Assembly: GCA_034336665.1 (NCBI GenBank)
Contig: JAPFBE010000033.1
Coordinates: 682,001-746,000 of the forward strand
Source: Luscinia megarhynchos
Lineage: Eukaryota; Chordata; Aves; Passeriformes; Turdidae
Direction of reading: 5' to 3'
Length of the DNA stretch: 64,000 nucleotides
The notes beneath the pieces were generated by a model. It searched no databases. It was given only the letters and a program-made list of their open reading frames with translations, and had not been told where the DNA came from. Made by a program: the position numbers and the translations under genes. Of the stretch, positions 1 to 12,196 are shown one piece after another. Positions within the stretch are counted from its first letter, which is position 1, and each line of letters begins with the position of its first letter.

Positions 1-613
1 ATATAGAAGCAGTAAAGTGAATAAGAAGCACAACACATACAATACTAACAGAAATATAACATCAGTCAGTGACGCACAGGACTGTCAGGAGGTAATTGAA
101 AGCTACACAATTTAGGATAGGGAGTGAATGGAAATAATGTATCTGCTTGGGAATTCCATGTATAAAGAATTGTTTAATCTAACTGGAAGAGTCATAAAAA
201 TAATTGAAAACTAGATATTGAATTCAGAGAAAAGATCACATGGTTCATAATGGTTAATCATTCCAGAAACTTAATAGATGGATTAGGAAAAATCACCATC
301 TCATTACATTTTCAGGTTGGAGACTGGATGATCTCCTCAAAGATATGTTTTAGCTGAGCAAAAGTAATTTGGTTTAGGAGAGGAGCAGACATGAAACTAT
401 TTAAGAACTGCCTAACTGACAGATATCTGAAAGCAATTGTCAATTCAGAATTATGGTTAGAGGGGTGTTACTAGAGTTTTCCCTTATGGTATTCATCAGT
501 GATCTGGAAGTAAATATAAAACTACTCCTGATGACTTTTGTAAATGACATTATGGTTGGTGAAATAGCTGTTTTGGTTTAGTTTAGGTTTGCTAATTTTA
601 ATATACTTAATTT
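1..613. other. AT-rich stretch, nothing recognised
   Basis: No ORF with recognisable protein motifs, no LTR signature and no structured RNA is visible here. The stretch is AT-rich and reads as ordinary non-coding avian DNA. Confidence 0.5.
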
Positions 614-1180
614 TTGTTGTGAGATAGGATTAGGAGTAAAAACAAGGCAGGCTTAAAACTTAAAAGGGTATAAAGGAGAAATTTATTAACAATACAGAGA
701 AAATAAGAAATTTGGAAAAAGATTTTTAGATTTTTTTTTCTCCTCTCCTCACTTTCTACATTTCTTAACAACAACATACAGAGACACTTTAGTCAGTTCT
801 TTACTTAAATAATTATTTCAGTTCACTTCAGGAAGAGTAATTTTTTCTTGTTTGGCTACAGGGAATTTTTCCAAGAGAAAGAAAAAGCTTTTTTGTGTTT
901 TTACTTTCACAATTCACATCTGCTTGGGGAAAAGAAATCTGCAAATTGTGAAACTTCTTCCCATTTTCACAGCCTTACAAGAGCTGTATTTGTGGACCAT
1001 GTCAAATTTGTTACATTTAAGGGCAAGCTGTTTCAAAGCAAAAGTTTTCTTTTTTTTTTTCTTTAAATGTCTCTGTTCATACTTTATTTTCTAGAACAGA
1101 GATCCCTCTTTCCCTCGGGGCAAAGGATTTTTTTTCAAACACTTTAACCTCCCCATGTTTTCTCCATGATTTATAGGAAT
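614..1180 (+). repeat. probable diverged ERV LTR fragment
   Basis: The stretch opens with TGTTGTGAGATAGGATTAGG, which matches the reverse complement of the outer end of the LTR at 8990-9630. Shared sequence continues for about 60 bp (GCAGGCTTAAAACTTAAAAGGGTAT). It then runs through an AT-rich, pyrimidine-rich tail without a clear CA end. No target duplication was found, so extent and completeness are uncertain. Confidence 0.35.
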
Positions 1181-1389
1181 TTTTAGTGCAGAATAATTTA
1201 CTCTATCACTTACAAAAAATTTTTTTAGCCAACTTCTATGGCATTTCCTTAATCTCTTCCTATCAAGAAACTTAGCTTTTACTTCACTGACTTTAGTGTA
1301 TTTTCTGTTTGTTTTATTACTTCTTTTTCAAAAAATGAGAATAAGAGGTTTGCAAGTTTTATCTGAGCATTAGAAGGGTTAAAATTTTA

Positions 1390-1740
1390 CACAGTAAGTG
1401 TGAGAACGGGATCAGGCCATGCTGAAGCCGTGCCAAAATCTCAGGCCACGCTGGGGGAGGTTTCGCCTCCCTACGGCTGCTCCGAGCCAGCAGCAAGTGC
1501 TTCTCTGCCTCTCTCTCCCCTCTGGCCATCAGGGCCCCTGGTTAAAAATGGGGAGAAAGGGCCTGGCAGCTCCCGAGCCCACCCGTGTCTGGCCAGGCCA
1601 CATGGAAAGAAGAAAAGAGGCCAGGCCAGGCCAGGCCAGACTGGGCTGGGCCGGGCTAAGCCAAACTGGGCCAGTGTTACCTGTTTTACAGCCGGAAAAA
1701 ACAAAAACAACTTTTCTGATATTTTCTTGCTTTTACTAAT
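1390..1740 (-). repeat. GC-rich repeat shared with the LTR at 7.7-7.9 kb
   Basis: The block holds tandem GGCCA/GGCCAGGCC units followed by a segment reading CCAGTGTTACCTGTTTTACAGCC. The reverse complement of 7735-7860 carries the same order (CCAGCCTGTTACCTGTACTCAG with neighbouring GC-rich GGCC units). It is therefore most simply a fragment of the same avian LTR family in the opposite orientation. ORFs across it are low-complexity Pro/Ala/Gly translations and are not taken as genes. Confidence 0.3.
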
Positions 1741-2294
1741 GTGATTCATAAAGGTGAAGTAACTTTTTAAATTAGTTTTCCAAGCTGTTAATTATTAAAT
1801 CAGCTTCTAATTAGTTCCATTAACTCACAGAGAAAGTTTTCATAAAGCAAAGCTTCTGTATGTGCATGTGTGCTCTTTTCTTAAATAACTATAATATAAA
1901 ACTAGCACAACAGCAAAGAATGAAAGTCCAGGGCAACCTGAAAACAAACTGCACCACCTGCTTTGTGCAAACAAAATGCATTTTAGTGTTCTAAGATGCT
2001 TCTTGCAAGAAGATGCTTCTTGTAAACACACAAAAAAAAGCTGTACAAACACTGCAGTGCCAGCTTTGAGTTGGACCCTCAAATCTGAAAGGGCTGATGT
2101 GAGTCTTGGGTCTGCAGCCAGGTGCTGTATGGCATTAGTAAGGTTGAAATCAAGTGGCCATTTATGGGTCTGACAGCCACATTTTAAAATATATGGCGAA
2201 AAAATGGAGAGCGCATAGAAAAGAGCCGCAAAAAATGACTGAGGGATGGAGAAAATTATTTGGAGGGCAAGTGTTGAAAAATTATGTAAAGCTA

Positions 2295-2977
2295 TGTCCA
2301 AGTTTGGACAAACTTAGGGAAAAAGCCCCCAGAAGAGCTTCCCAGGAAATAAACCCCCAATTCTTTATTTTACTGGACTTAAGAAAAAAAAATTTTACTC
2401 AGGGGGAAAAGTGGAAAAAACCTATTTATTAACACATACAAGAGAAACACTTCCCAGCACAGACCCAGATGACAAAAAAAGTTTTCACCGAGAGAGAGAA
2501 AAACTTGGACGCTTTGATCTTCACTAGAAGGACGAAACGCTTCTCTGGCTGGTGTCCAGAGGCAGGCCGCAGGGTTCCTCCGGAGCTGGTGCTGAATCCT
2601 CGGGAGGTGAGGGGGAGAAGGGAGAGGGGGAGAGAGAGAAAGAAAAAAAAACAGCCGGAATAGCCAGCAAGCCTTAAACAGCAGCGAGCTAAACCAAATA
2701 ATTCAAGCAATATAAAGTAAAAAAAAAAATCAAGCAAAAAACAGCTAACTAACAAACCAGGCCACGAGCCACCACCACAGCAGCGATAGCCACACGCAGC
2801 AGCAGCCAGAGCCAAGCGCGCAGCCGCGCGAGCACCACCTCCCGCCCCAAGCCAAGCCCGCGGCAAACCAAGGCCATTCCGCAGAGCAGAGCCCAGGCGG
2901 CCCCTCCCCCGGGAGCAGACAGCTTCATAGCCAAGGGGGGCAGGGTAAAAAGTCAGTCAACACATTAACCCAGAACA
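2295..2977 (-). mobile_element. solo LTR of the ERVL family whose provirus lies at 47662-54420
   Basis: On the minus strand this LTR begins TGTTCTGGGTTAATG and ends AACTTGGACA. It matches the two LTRs at 47662-48329 and 53719-54420 along its whole length, including the AATAAA signal in a tract reading TTAATAAATAGG. It is flanked by a perfect 5-bp target duplication, AGCTA, at 2290-2294 and 2978-2982. Five bases is usual for ERVL integration. No internal sequence remains, so this is a solo LTR left by recombination between the two ends of a provirus. Short ORFs across it are translations of non-coding LTR. Confidence 0.92.
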
Positions 2978-3199
2978 AGCTATCAGGAACAGATTTGATT
3001 CCAGGTGAAAAAAATGCTTGTAGGCAAGAAAATTGCACAGTACCAAGGGACCAGTTAGGTACTTAACTTCTCAAAGGAGCAGGGCTAGAATAATTTCTCC
3101 CTTCAGCATTTCCCACATAACAGTTTAAGTGATCCCTACCCACTGCAAATCCAGCAAATTTCTAACTCTGTCCTAATTTAGGGTTTACTTTGAGGCTAG

Positions 3200-3375
3200 G
3201 TGTTGTACATTGTCCTGCTACAATTCTGGATTTAGCCTGGGATTTCTTTCTGGAAATAAATTTAAACTGAATTAAATAAAACTGTTCTTAGCCTAAGCCG
3301 AGCTGACGCACTGATGACCCTGACAGGCTGGAGGCAGACTAGATGGCCTAGATGTTCTTTTCTGGCTTGGCAATC
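3200..3375 (+). repeat. possible CR1-like LINE 3' relic
   Basis: The segment contains CTGGAGGCAGACTAGATGGCCTAGATG, which resembles the 3' end of avian CR1 elements (a GGACTAGATGATC-like core followed by a pyrimidine tract). No reading frame and no terminal 8-bp repeat is visible, so the match is weak. Confidence 0.25.
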
Positions 3376-5214
3376 ACAGAAATGAATATGCAGAAGAATT
3401 ATGTAAATCTTTCTTGAACTTTGACTGTCAGTAATGTGTACACAGTGCAGTTCTCATGAAAGGTGACATGCAGCACCAAGCAAGATCTTACTCCTTTTTG
3501 AAAATAGCCATCCAATGGTTGAAGAAACATTGCCATTAAGTGAGGACAAATCCTGACTTTTCCTAGGAAATTGCTGAATCACTGAAACTGGAGGGTTTTA
3601 CTTTGATTGCACTTGGCTCAAAAAATATCTTAAATTTAAGATGGAGAGTGCCTCACCTTCATGGTAAGATCTCACTGGTAATGAGTGATATCATCACTTC
3701 TATTTGCAGCCTGTCCAAATCAGAGCAGATACCTGAACCTCATCTTCCAGGTCAGTGCTCCATGTATGACACAGTTGGCTGTTCTTGGATAGGTCTGACA
3801 CTGTATTTTATTGGGCTGCAAATAACTTTAATTAGATCGGAAATATTTGATTTCTCTAGTTCAAGTATATTTTCAGTTCCATGGAGAGGGTAACAATTTT
3901 TATTTCTCATGAAAAAGCACAGAATGGCCTTGGCTTTAATAAAATTTTTAGTGTACTCACAAAAATACCCATACCAATAACCTTCAGAGAATATGAAAAT
4001 ATCTTCCTTTGCTCTGTATGTTTTCCTTGGGCCAGTCACACAGTAGGAAACACAGACCATAAGATAATGTTAGCAGTCAGAGGGTGCATTTCACAGGTGA
4101 ACTGAGGTTGGCCTCAGACATTGTTTGGAGGGAAAAAAATGAACATCAGGTAGTTGACAGCATCAGGTTGGTCAATGTGCTTGTGAGATGCTTACCACAG
4201 TAAGCAGTAGCACACTTAGTAGAAAGCAGATTATATTTATGAATGTCAGGTCTACAGCAGACCCTCATGATACCTAATTCTGCATTTTCTCCCATTTCAC
4301 CATTCATTGTCATTCCCTGACATCCCCATGGTGACAGTCAGCCTTAGCATTGGGTAGTGCAGAGATTCCCTGATTCACAGGGAGTGACAGCCTGAGTGAC
4401 CTTGCTCCCCAATCCGAGGGAAAACCAGACAAGAAATGCCAGGTCTGCAAAACCGACAGCTGTTTCTCTGCATTCCAGGGAATGTGCAGTACAATTTTTT
4501 AATTCACACCTCAGTCATTTATCAATGTTTTCTTTTAACAGTTTGTTTAAAAACCAAAAACTATGCAGGTGCATGGGGCTTACATAGGTGAGTTTTGCCA
4601 CATGGCTATAGTACTCACTTGCCTCTTGCACCACAGCATCTTTTTCTTGCCCTATTCCCTAGCAACCTCTTTAGTTTGTGAAGTTTTGTGTGGTTTTGGT
4701 TGAATAGCTATGAAGCATTGCCCTCTGCTGGCAGGTCGCATACCTGGCTCTGAGCAGTTCCTGCAGTGCCTGGGTTGAGAAGGGAATTAAAAGAGTAAAG
4801 ATTTTATATAAATATATTTACGTCTTGATAAAGAAAAGAGATCAAAGTCAAAAAGAAATCACCAAAAGCATTGCTTGTGTTCATAGAATTTAATACACAA
4901 ATATGGTGTTATTTGTTTTTTTATTTTTTCTTTTGGTCATGTTTTAAAGTATCAACTGATGAAGCATTTCTTCAGCTGCACAACACTGTGGTCATGCAGC
5001 AGCATATGTGATTATGAGAGACTTGTGCAGTCCTGTTGTTCATTAGGAGTGAAATGCAGACTAACAGCATGGGTGGTAAAAAGTCGCCATCAATAAAAAG
5101 TTGTCTGAAAATGCAGCTACCTTAGATGCTAATTTGCCCCTTGATTATAGCAGGATCTGAGCAGCTCATAGTCTCCTTAAAAAACATTTATACTCACAAC
5201 CTGCAGGACTTGAG

Positions 5215-5350
5215 AAGACTTCAGTGCTCCTATTTTACAGAGAAGGAGGTGAGATATTAAAAAAAGGAAAATTATTTACATGGGGTCACAATCAGAGCTT
5301 TGGGCAAAAGGGCTTGAATTCACATTCCTCACTCCCTAGGCTCTTCTCAC
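5215..5350 (+). repeat. possible MIR-type ancient SINE relic
   Basis: The order ATTTTACAGAGAAGGAGGTGAG, then GGGGTCACAATCAGAGCTTTGGGC, then GGCTTGAATTCACATTCCTCACTCC follows the tRNA-derived/core order of amniote MIR elements: a tttacagatgaggaaactgag block, a ggtcacacagctag block, then a tttgaacccagg block. Divergence is high, as expected of a very old copy. Confidence 0.35.
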
Positions 5351-5761
5351 CCAGCTCACAGATGAGTTTTCCTCACCATGAAGCTTACATCAGCTCTGTC
5401 AAGGTTAAGCTGCAAAGAGTTTAGGTTAACAGGATAAATTTTTACCTTTATCACTTTGACAAAACTGCATCTCAAATAAATTATATAATATAGAGCAGAA
5501 AACTTCTATTGAGAGCAAGCTAAAAATATGATTTTTTTCTTCTTTTTTTCTCTTCATCACAACTCCTGTTCCCAAATTACACTTGCCTTGCTCAGTCCTA
5601 GAAAGCTAACATAGAACAAATTGTCCTATGTAAATTTCAAATTTCCCTTCTGACTGATGACAATCCCATAATTCCAGAGGAAGTCAAGCAGGCTGTCATA
5701 ACTATTAACCCAATTTCAAAGCTGCTCCAAATTACTGAGGAGTTGCCAGCATGTCCTTCAT

Positions 5762-6378
5762 TGTCTTGGGATGACTGTATGATACTGTATCCCCCATCAT
5801 CTACTTTATGCCTAGACATGGGTCCTGTAATTTTAAGCTAGGTCCAGGAGAGGGGGAGAAAGCGGGGGAATTCTTTCGGCGGTCTGTATTCAAACACAGA
5901 TACTCCTCTGCTCGCTCTCATGGTTTTTTCTCAGCAAGAGAGAGAGAGAGCTAAATTCTTTTGCTTTTTGCTAGCTTATTTTTGTTAGCTGAGGCGAGAA
6001 GTTTTTCTCAGGACTGTGGCTTCTTCTTCTGGGACTGTTCAGCTTTGTTCCAGTCCGAACACCAGACCAACACCAGGAGCCAGCAGGGAGGCTTCAGGAC
6101 ATTGCATCCCAGTTCCGCAACTCAAAAGAAGCTGAGCAGGACTCTAAAATCCACTAGCTTTCTCTGCAGCAAGAAGGTTGAAATATCAACAGTTACTCTT
6201 TTTTTTATTTTTTTTCCTGTGCCTGCGTGTGCTCTGCTTGTAAAATAAACAGGTTTTTTTCGCTTTCCTCCAAGAAATTCCTTTTAAACCGGTGGGGGAG
6301 GGACTGCCAAAACCTACCTTTTCCAGAGGAGACATTACTTTTGGGATGTTTCCTCCTAACTTGTCTCAAACTGAGACA
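5762..6378 (+). mobile_element. solo LTR, old, avian ERV type
   Basis: The element begins TGTCTTGGGATGACTG and ends AACTGAGACA. It carries an AATAAA signal in GTAAAATAAACAGG near 6242, followed by a U5-like tail. The flanks TTCAT (5757-5761) and TTAAT (6379-6383) agree at four of five positions, consistent with a decayed 5-bp target duplication. No retroviral coding sequence is attached. ORFs inside are translations of LTR. Confidence 0.6.
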
Positions 6379-6925
6379 TTAATATAATGCTTCTCATAAC
6401 TCCAAATTACGGGAGCCAGAAAGAGTACACGAGTGGGATGTAGTGAGCTAAAGGTTGTATATGTGCAGTTTTGTTCCCCTGGATACTTCAGCGTGTATTG
6501 GGAAGGTACAACTACATACTCCTTGCTCCCTCCTGGAGACTTTGATCTTGAAGATGTGCAATGGGCAGTCAAGCATAGAACCAGTTACATTCTTTCTGCG
6601 GGTTTTGGCTGCTGTTGTCCTTAAACCAAAAAAAAATCAGTAAGGGAGCAAGGACAAATATTTTTTAAAATTTGTATAAGGGAAAGGGAGAGGGAATATG
6701 GGCTGCTGTGAGATTGGTATTGTCACACAGCTGATTTGATTGTGCTACTCCTTACCACAGAGGCATGACTGAGTTATTCGAGGTCTCCTTTTGCAAGCGA
6801 TAATAAATCTAACAGCTTAATATTTTTTCTTACACTGCATATGTTCACTTTTGGTCCTCAGATTATTTTTTCTCCAGTCTCCATCTGTTCTTTTGCCTTT
6901 GAGGTGTAGGTGTAGAAGAGATTAC

Positions 6926-7550
6926 AGGTGACCTCACCCCAGATAAGTCAGAGTTGTACTAATTACCACAGAAGAGGAACAGCTTTGCCCTTAATGGGTC
7001 ACAGTTGTGACTAATAAAGATAAGTGTGATAAAAGGGATGGGTTGGCCGGTCAGAGGGATTTGGAGGCAGAGGGCCTAGAGAAAGAGGACCTTGAGGAGG
7101 TAGAGGAGCCCTGAGGAAGAAGGAAACAAGGAAGAGAGTTGCTGCTGTAAAAGATCTGCTATGAGATCAGTCTGGGTCTGATGGAGTTAGAGCCTGCTTT
7201 TGGAGCCTGTAGTAATAGTCGAGCTAGGTGAAAGCCTACATTCAGAGTCTGCAAGCTTGTACTTGCAGTCATAGTACAGCAGGAAATAGCCAGCAGTCAG
7301 AGTCTGCATTTGGACCCTACAGTAGGAACTTGCTGTAGTCAGAGTCAGGATGGCTAATCTGTAAAGAAAAATTAACCGGTACCCTTTTCATGTTGTTGAA
7401 TGAGAGTGAGTGTCTTTGCTCATTTCTACCCCTAACGAGAGATCTGCTGCAACATTGAGGTACTTTAATTACCATGGAAATGATAATATCATCTGGCTGG
7501 GTAGAGCTTTGTGCAGTGTAAAGTTGATTTCCTAAATAAAGTGGTTTGCA
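6926..7550 (+). repeat. candidate LTR, unclassified
   Basis: The stretch has a TATA-like TGATAAAAGG near 7026, a purine-rich block with repeated CAGAGTCTGCA units around 7230-7340, and an AATAAA signal (CTAAATAAAGTGG) near 7534. It ends close to TTTGCA just before the ERVL LTR at 7554. No clear terminal repeat or duplication was found. Confidence 0.3.
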
Positions 7551-7553
7551 AGG

Positions 7554-9692
7554 TGTGCTGGTTTTGCATTAATTAAGTTTTGGTGAGGAGGGAATGAGCC
7601 CAGCCAAGGAAGTGAAGTTCTCAGATAAGCTGCTAACAGCCTCCTTTATGCCTGGCAAAGCCAGTTGCTGGCTGGCTTTGAAAATATGCATGCTAATAAG
7701 CCAATGAAAGAGATGAACACGCCTCTGTGAGATTCACATTTTAAGACAAAAAAATCCCGGGAATCTCTCTTTTTCTTCTGCCTGAGTACAGGTAACAGGC
7801 TGGCCTGGCCCCCCATGCGGCCAGGCTGGGCTGGGTGGACTTTGCCGCGGGGCCGGGCCCCTTCCCAGGGAGCTCGCTGACCCCTGCGCTGCCGGGGCCG
7901 GGCCCTGCTCTGATTCAGCACTGGCCGAGCTGGATCCCCCTTCCTCCACCTTGGCCAGACTGGCCCGTAGCTCGGCTGAAATGCTGCCACTGTTGAGTTT
8001 CACCAGAAGCTGCCGGGCAGGGGGAGGGGAAACCATCAACCCACGGCATGCTGCCACTGTGTTCTAGCCTGGCTGTTAAGATCCTAGCCTCTCCCCAGCA
8101 CGGCTGCCGAATGATTCTCCACCGTAAACAGGTCCAGCCGGCATCCGGCAGGGATCACATGCCTATCTGCAGGCCTCGGATGAGATATTAACTCTTTCAC
8201 TGTGCAGATAGGACTTGCAGACCTTCCATTCTCTCTCGAGTGAAAGAAAAGGACAGAGTGAAGACACACAGAGAAACGACATGAAGACTCCAAGGTCAGT
8301 AAAGAAGTCAGGTCCCAGATGGGAGGAGAAATGAGGAGATGCCTTAGACTGAAATTCTCTTGTAAGCCATGGGGATAGACTATGATATATTGAATATCCC
8401 TATAAATCATGGAAAAAGCATGGGGAGTGGGGTGGAGTGTTCATATTGTAGAAAGGAGCAAAGGCATCCATGCTTAACAAGTAGATGTTGAGGTAGATGT
8501 GATTTGATGAGAAGTTTGAACAGAGAGAGAGAAGAGTGATGAATACCCTTTGCCCCCAGGGAAGAAGATCTCTGTTCCCAGAGATGAAGAAGATCTCAGA
8601 GACAGATGAAGAGAACCTTTGCTTTCAAACAGCTCATCTTTAAAAAGTACCCCATAAGTTTGACATGGCCCATAAACGCAGCTGTTGGAAGGCTGTAAAA
8701 AATGGGAGGGGCTTCAGGATTGCACATTTCCGGGCGGCTGCTATTTGTGGAAATTCAAAGCCACAAGAAAACTGTTTTCTTGTGGAGAAGTCGCCACAGC
8801 ATGACAAGAGAGACTCCTCTCCCTAGGTGAACTGAAGAAAGACTAATGTAGAGGTGATAAAATGAGTTGTTTCTGTACATTGTCAGTGGGAAAGAAAAGA
8901 GAGGGTGTGGAAAGAGGAGAAAGATTCTGAAGGTTTTATTCTGATTGTTATTATTATTTTAGTTCTGTTAATACAGTTTTTCTTTATACTGATACGCGGA
9001 AAAGACTCTATAGCTCGTGAGAAATGAGAGTTATAAAGTAGGTATGCATTTATTCAGCGCTGAGGTGCACAGGGATAATTCCTCCTAAAGCACGCGCCCC
9101 GAAACTTCAAACTGCTGCTCTATTTATTCCCTAAAAGCCAAGGATTATGCAATACGCCTAATACATATTAATGTCCTAGCTCCGCCTAGTCCCACCTACC
9201 CATGCTTTGTATTAAAATGAACCAAACGTCCTTTTGGGCTTGCACCTCCCCAATTCAGGGGTCTTTGGGAGTCTCTGACAAAGGCTTCCAAACTCTTCAT
9301 TGCACTTGAACTTTCCAACTTTGTCTCCGGAGCATGTGTCTTAGCCATTTGGGCACATTCCAGATTTTGAGATTAGTTCTTGCTGGTTTAGGGTTTTGGA
9401 TTTATCACTTATCACTGGTAGCCTTGCACCCTTCACCCCGTTTTCAAGTTCTGGCTCCATTTATTGCAAATTAGTCTGCCTCTCCTCCCGATTTTTGCAA
9501 GCATAGTAAATGTCAGGCATTCCTCATTGTCTTGGTTTTGATGAACTATCCCTTACTCCTCAATTCTCTGTCTCAATACCCTTTAAAGTTTGAGCCTGCT
9601 TTACCTTCTTCCTAATCCCATCTCACAGCAGGAAATGAGTAAATAATTCTAGTGGGTGCACTGGCAATTTGGCGAGCACTAAATCCACCACA
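7554..9692 (+). mobile_element. long ERVL-type solo LTR, split by a second LTR
   Basis: The element starts TGTGCTGGTTTTGC, a start typical of abundant avian ERVL LTRs, and carries the marker GACTCCAAGGTCAGTAAAGAAG near 8286. After the inserted LTR at 8990-9630 it resumes as GTGGGTGCACTGGC and closes CCACCACA. Flanks CAAGG (7549-7553) and CAAGA (9693-9697) agree at four of five bases. Removing the insert leaves about 1.5 kb, long for an LTR, so some internal leader sequence may be included. The GC-rich ORFs at 7.65-8.06 kb are not considered genes. Confidence 0.6.
8990..9630 (-). mobile_element. LTR inserted in the ERVL LTR
   Basis: Read on the minus strand it starts TGCTGTGAGATGGGATTAGG and ends CTTTTCCGCGTATCA. 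It contains GGGAATAAATAGAGC and GCGCTGAATAAATGC, a U3-R type arrangement. The R-U5 end matches the plus-strand LTR ending near 36108 (CAGCGCTGAATAAACATAC, then AGAGAGTCTTTTG). No exact target duplication is visible, so ends may be off by a few bases. Confidence 0.6.
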
Positions 9693-9907
9693 CAAGATAT
9701 GGGTATGACTGACAAAAATAGAGCATTTTATTTGATAGCTTTTCGTGCTTTAGGTAGGAAACAGCGATACTTATATATGCTCGTGAATGCACGAAGGATG
9801 AGAGACCTGTTTCAGGAGGGAACATGTGCTTAAGTTTTGCTCTGCCAAATGAAATATTCGGTCTTTCATGACTGATTCCTTATAATCTTTAGTAGCAAGT
9901 TGGCTTT
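9693..9907. other. spacer, nothing recognised
   Basis: Short AT-rich spacer between two LTRs, with no ORF or repeat signature that I can name. Confidence 0.4.
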
Positions 9908-10762
9908 TTTCCTGGTTTGGAGGACAGGTGTCTGCAAAGAAAGGCAGAAGACTCTCTTTGAAATGGAGAATGGAAACCCCCTCCCTCGAAATTATTATAA
10001 TTTTGAAATTAAGGGGCTCTCAGGCAAAGATATGGGAACTAGGAATAGCAATTCTTTACTAGGAAAATTAAAATTGGAGTACAGTATTACAAAGAACAAA
10101 CCCAAAACACTGACAGAGTCGGAATACAACTTGACACCCCGTCAATCAGGGTGTTGGTAGCAGTTCAATTAAATGGTGGCTACAGTCCTCCTGGAGTGAC
10201 AGATGTGGTTCACTTGAAGCAGTGGTCCTGTAGAAGGTGCAGTTTTCCTCTGAAGGTCCAGTGATGATGTGGGAAGGTCCAGCTTTTCCTCTGGAATACA
10301 GTGGAAACAGCTGCTTTGGTGTTCAAAAATGAATTTTTATCTAGGTAGGAAAGGCTTGGCTCCTCCCCCTAGCTGGAGCATCTCCCAATGGGATGATGTG
10401 ATTTTATCAGTCATACAGTGGAACTTAATGGCCCATTAGCAGATGATATCTTCCTGAAGGAAGGATGTGTTGTGGAAAAGAAAAAGATGACTGCACCACC
10501 TGGTTTTAAAAATGGCCCATCAGCAGATAATATGTCCCACGGAGATAAGGATCGCTGCCACACCCGGCTTCAACAGATGTTGATAGAATACACATTTCTG
10601 GTGACATCGTATATTGCAACCCAAGACAGCTTTTATTTGAGAGGACCCTATTGTAAGACACTTTCTGAGTTCTATAATTCTCAGATGGGTCAGGAAAAGT
10701 GGAGAGCTCATTCCCTGGAGATGTGTGTCATTTGTCTTCAATACCATGAAGAAGAATAGAAG
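9908..10762 (-). mobile_element. ERVL-type LTR, outer end uncertain
   Basis: On the minus strand the element ends CTTTGCAGACACCTGTCCTCCAAACCAGG. This is the same 3' end as the LTRs of the provirus at 37938-44601 and as the LTR starting at 31982. Upstream it contains GCTCCAGCTAGGGGGAGGAGCC and GTGTGGCAGCGATCC, features I associate with abundant passerine ERVL LTRs. Its 5' end abuts the truncated env gene near 10763 and cannot be fixed; it may have replaced the 3' end of that provirus. Confidence 0.5.
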
Positions 10763-11719
10763 TTAATTTAGTGGGTGGCAGTCACACAGGCTTTGCTGCC
10801 TGGTGATATGTCTGATGATGTCTCTGATGTCCCATGGAAGGAACAGGGACACAGCAACTCTTTTTGACTTGGCCCAATGAAAAATTTCAGAATTACAGTT
10901 TGAGTCCAATTTGTCAGCACTTCTCTTGTGGATTTTGTTGGCCGATTCGTTTTTGTGAATCCATTCGCCAATTAAAGTTTGGTTGGATGCCAACAGGGAC
11001 AACCGCTCGAAGGTACATGGCCCTCCTAATAGACGAGAAGGGGTCTCTGCCCATGCCCGATCTCCACAAATCAAAAACAATCCCTTACAGAGGCTCTTGG
11101 GACTTGAAAGAGATGGGTTGTCTGCTGCAACATGGTTTAGGGTATTACACCACCTTTTAACAGTGAATTTCCCACGATATTTCCGTATGTTGTGGAACTC
11201 CTTGGTGCTAGAATGTTTTGGGATGATAGTAAAATGAATGCAGTTTGGTGTGGGGGAGGAACACAATAACTCTAATTCTTGGGATTCCTGGGCTGCTTTG
11301 GGCAAGTTTGGCAGCCAGTCCTCTATGGGGTTGTTAATAATTACAGGTTGCTGCTGATTTTTGTGCGGTTGGATGCTGTGTAACTCAATAAGTTTGCAGG
11401 CCATATATGTGCTAAAGTTGGCTGGATATTCTTCAGCTTTCAATGAGATCCATACCAGGCAGGTGGAAATAGGGTCTTTTGCTGCTGCAGTGGAAAGGCA
11501 TATGTTTTCCTGTTGAAGCGTTTGTGCCAGGGTCACCCAGATGTTTTGATGTGGCTGAGGGATGATCCACGCAGCTGCCAGACTGTTCAGAGTTAATAAG
11601 ATGACAACTTGGATGGGGCTCAGCATGGGGTTGAGTGGGAGGTAGGTTTTCTCTAAAAGGCAAAAGCAAATATTTTTAATGCATGTTAAAAGTCTGTTTC
11701 TGCAGGAAGGTAGCCACAT
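10763..11719 (-). pseudogene. env: alpharetrovirus-like env, truncated in TM
   Basis: Remnant of a receptor-binding surface subunit (SU). An open frame of 318 codons has a hydrophobic leader near residues 33-52 (VVILLTLNSLAAAWIIPQ). An SU block follows with FLICGDRAW and LLGGPC, both shared with the env at 60359-61438 and typical of avian alpharetroviral SU. A basic site KIHKRS around residue 250 marks the SU/TM junction. Just after FLPW the fusion peptide, heptad repeat and membrane anchor are missing; a short unrelated tail DIRDIIRHITRQQ ends the frame. The copy cannot encode a fusion-competent Env. The upstream gene is integrase, next to it as in alpharetroviruses. Confidence 0.85.
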
Positions 11720-12196
11720 CTAGGAAGATTTTCTTTCCTCTTTCTGGTGGCGTCTTCTTTTCGAAGCAATGGCTATTTGCTTCTCATCCCCTTCTGCAGG
11801 AGCTGGATTTTTGGGAACAAAAGGTTTGACCGACTTCTGGGGAATCCACCAAGGGCCTGAGGCAGTAGCTACGCGTGCATAGCCATGGCCCCAGGTAACA
11901 AGTTCATAGGGACCTTTGGTTTCCCAAGTTTCTGGGATCCTAATCAAGACTGGTAGACGTTGGGACAATTTGAACTGATTACCACTGTTAAAGTGATGTA
12001 CCACAAGTGGACTCATATTTTCAAATGAACAATTCAGAAAATTGATAATAAACATGATTTTGCAGAGCTTCTGCTGTGGAGACATCCACACAGTTGAACT
12101 GCTCTGTCTTGCAAGGACCTGCTTGAGCATTTGGTGGGCATGCTCAATCACAGCTTGGCCTGTGGGGGAGTGGAGGATGCCAGTTTTATGTTCCAC
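11720..12196 (-). pseudogene. pol: integrase C-terminal part
   Basis: The 158-codon frame follows the catalytic-core frame (12148-13206) by a frame change. The segment HSPTGQAVIEHAHQML corresponds to the region carrying the third catalytic acid; the E sits in AVIEHAH. The C-terminal DNA-binding domain shows GPYELVTWGHGYARV and a WWIPQKSVKPF end, then a basic tail. It lies directly upstream of env, and the env frame opens almost at its stop. The frame change and neighbouring lesions make it non-functional. Confidence 0.75.

Larger units (their letters stand above)
2983..5761. other. intergenic stretch, old repeat relics only
   Basis: No gene is recognised. Two old repeat relics are listed separately. 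The remaining ORFs are short, overlap on both strands and lack motifs. Confidence 0.5.

Noticed and set aside
1400..1749. Overlapping GC-rich ORFs on both strands
   Set aside because: Low-complexity translations of GGCCA repeats shared with an LTR at 7.7-7.9 kb; no domain.
2429..2934. Ala/Leu/Cys-rich ORFs that look like signal peptides
   Set aside because: They lie inside the solo LTR 2295-2977; the same frames recur in LTR copies at 47.8 and 53.8 kb.
7646..8057. Arg/Pro/Gly-rich ORFs on the minus strand
   Set aside because: Composition-driven frames in an ERVL LTR; no homology to a protein family recognised.
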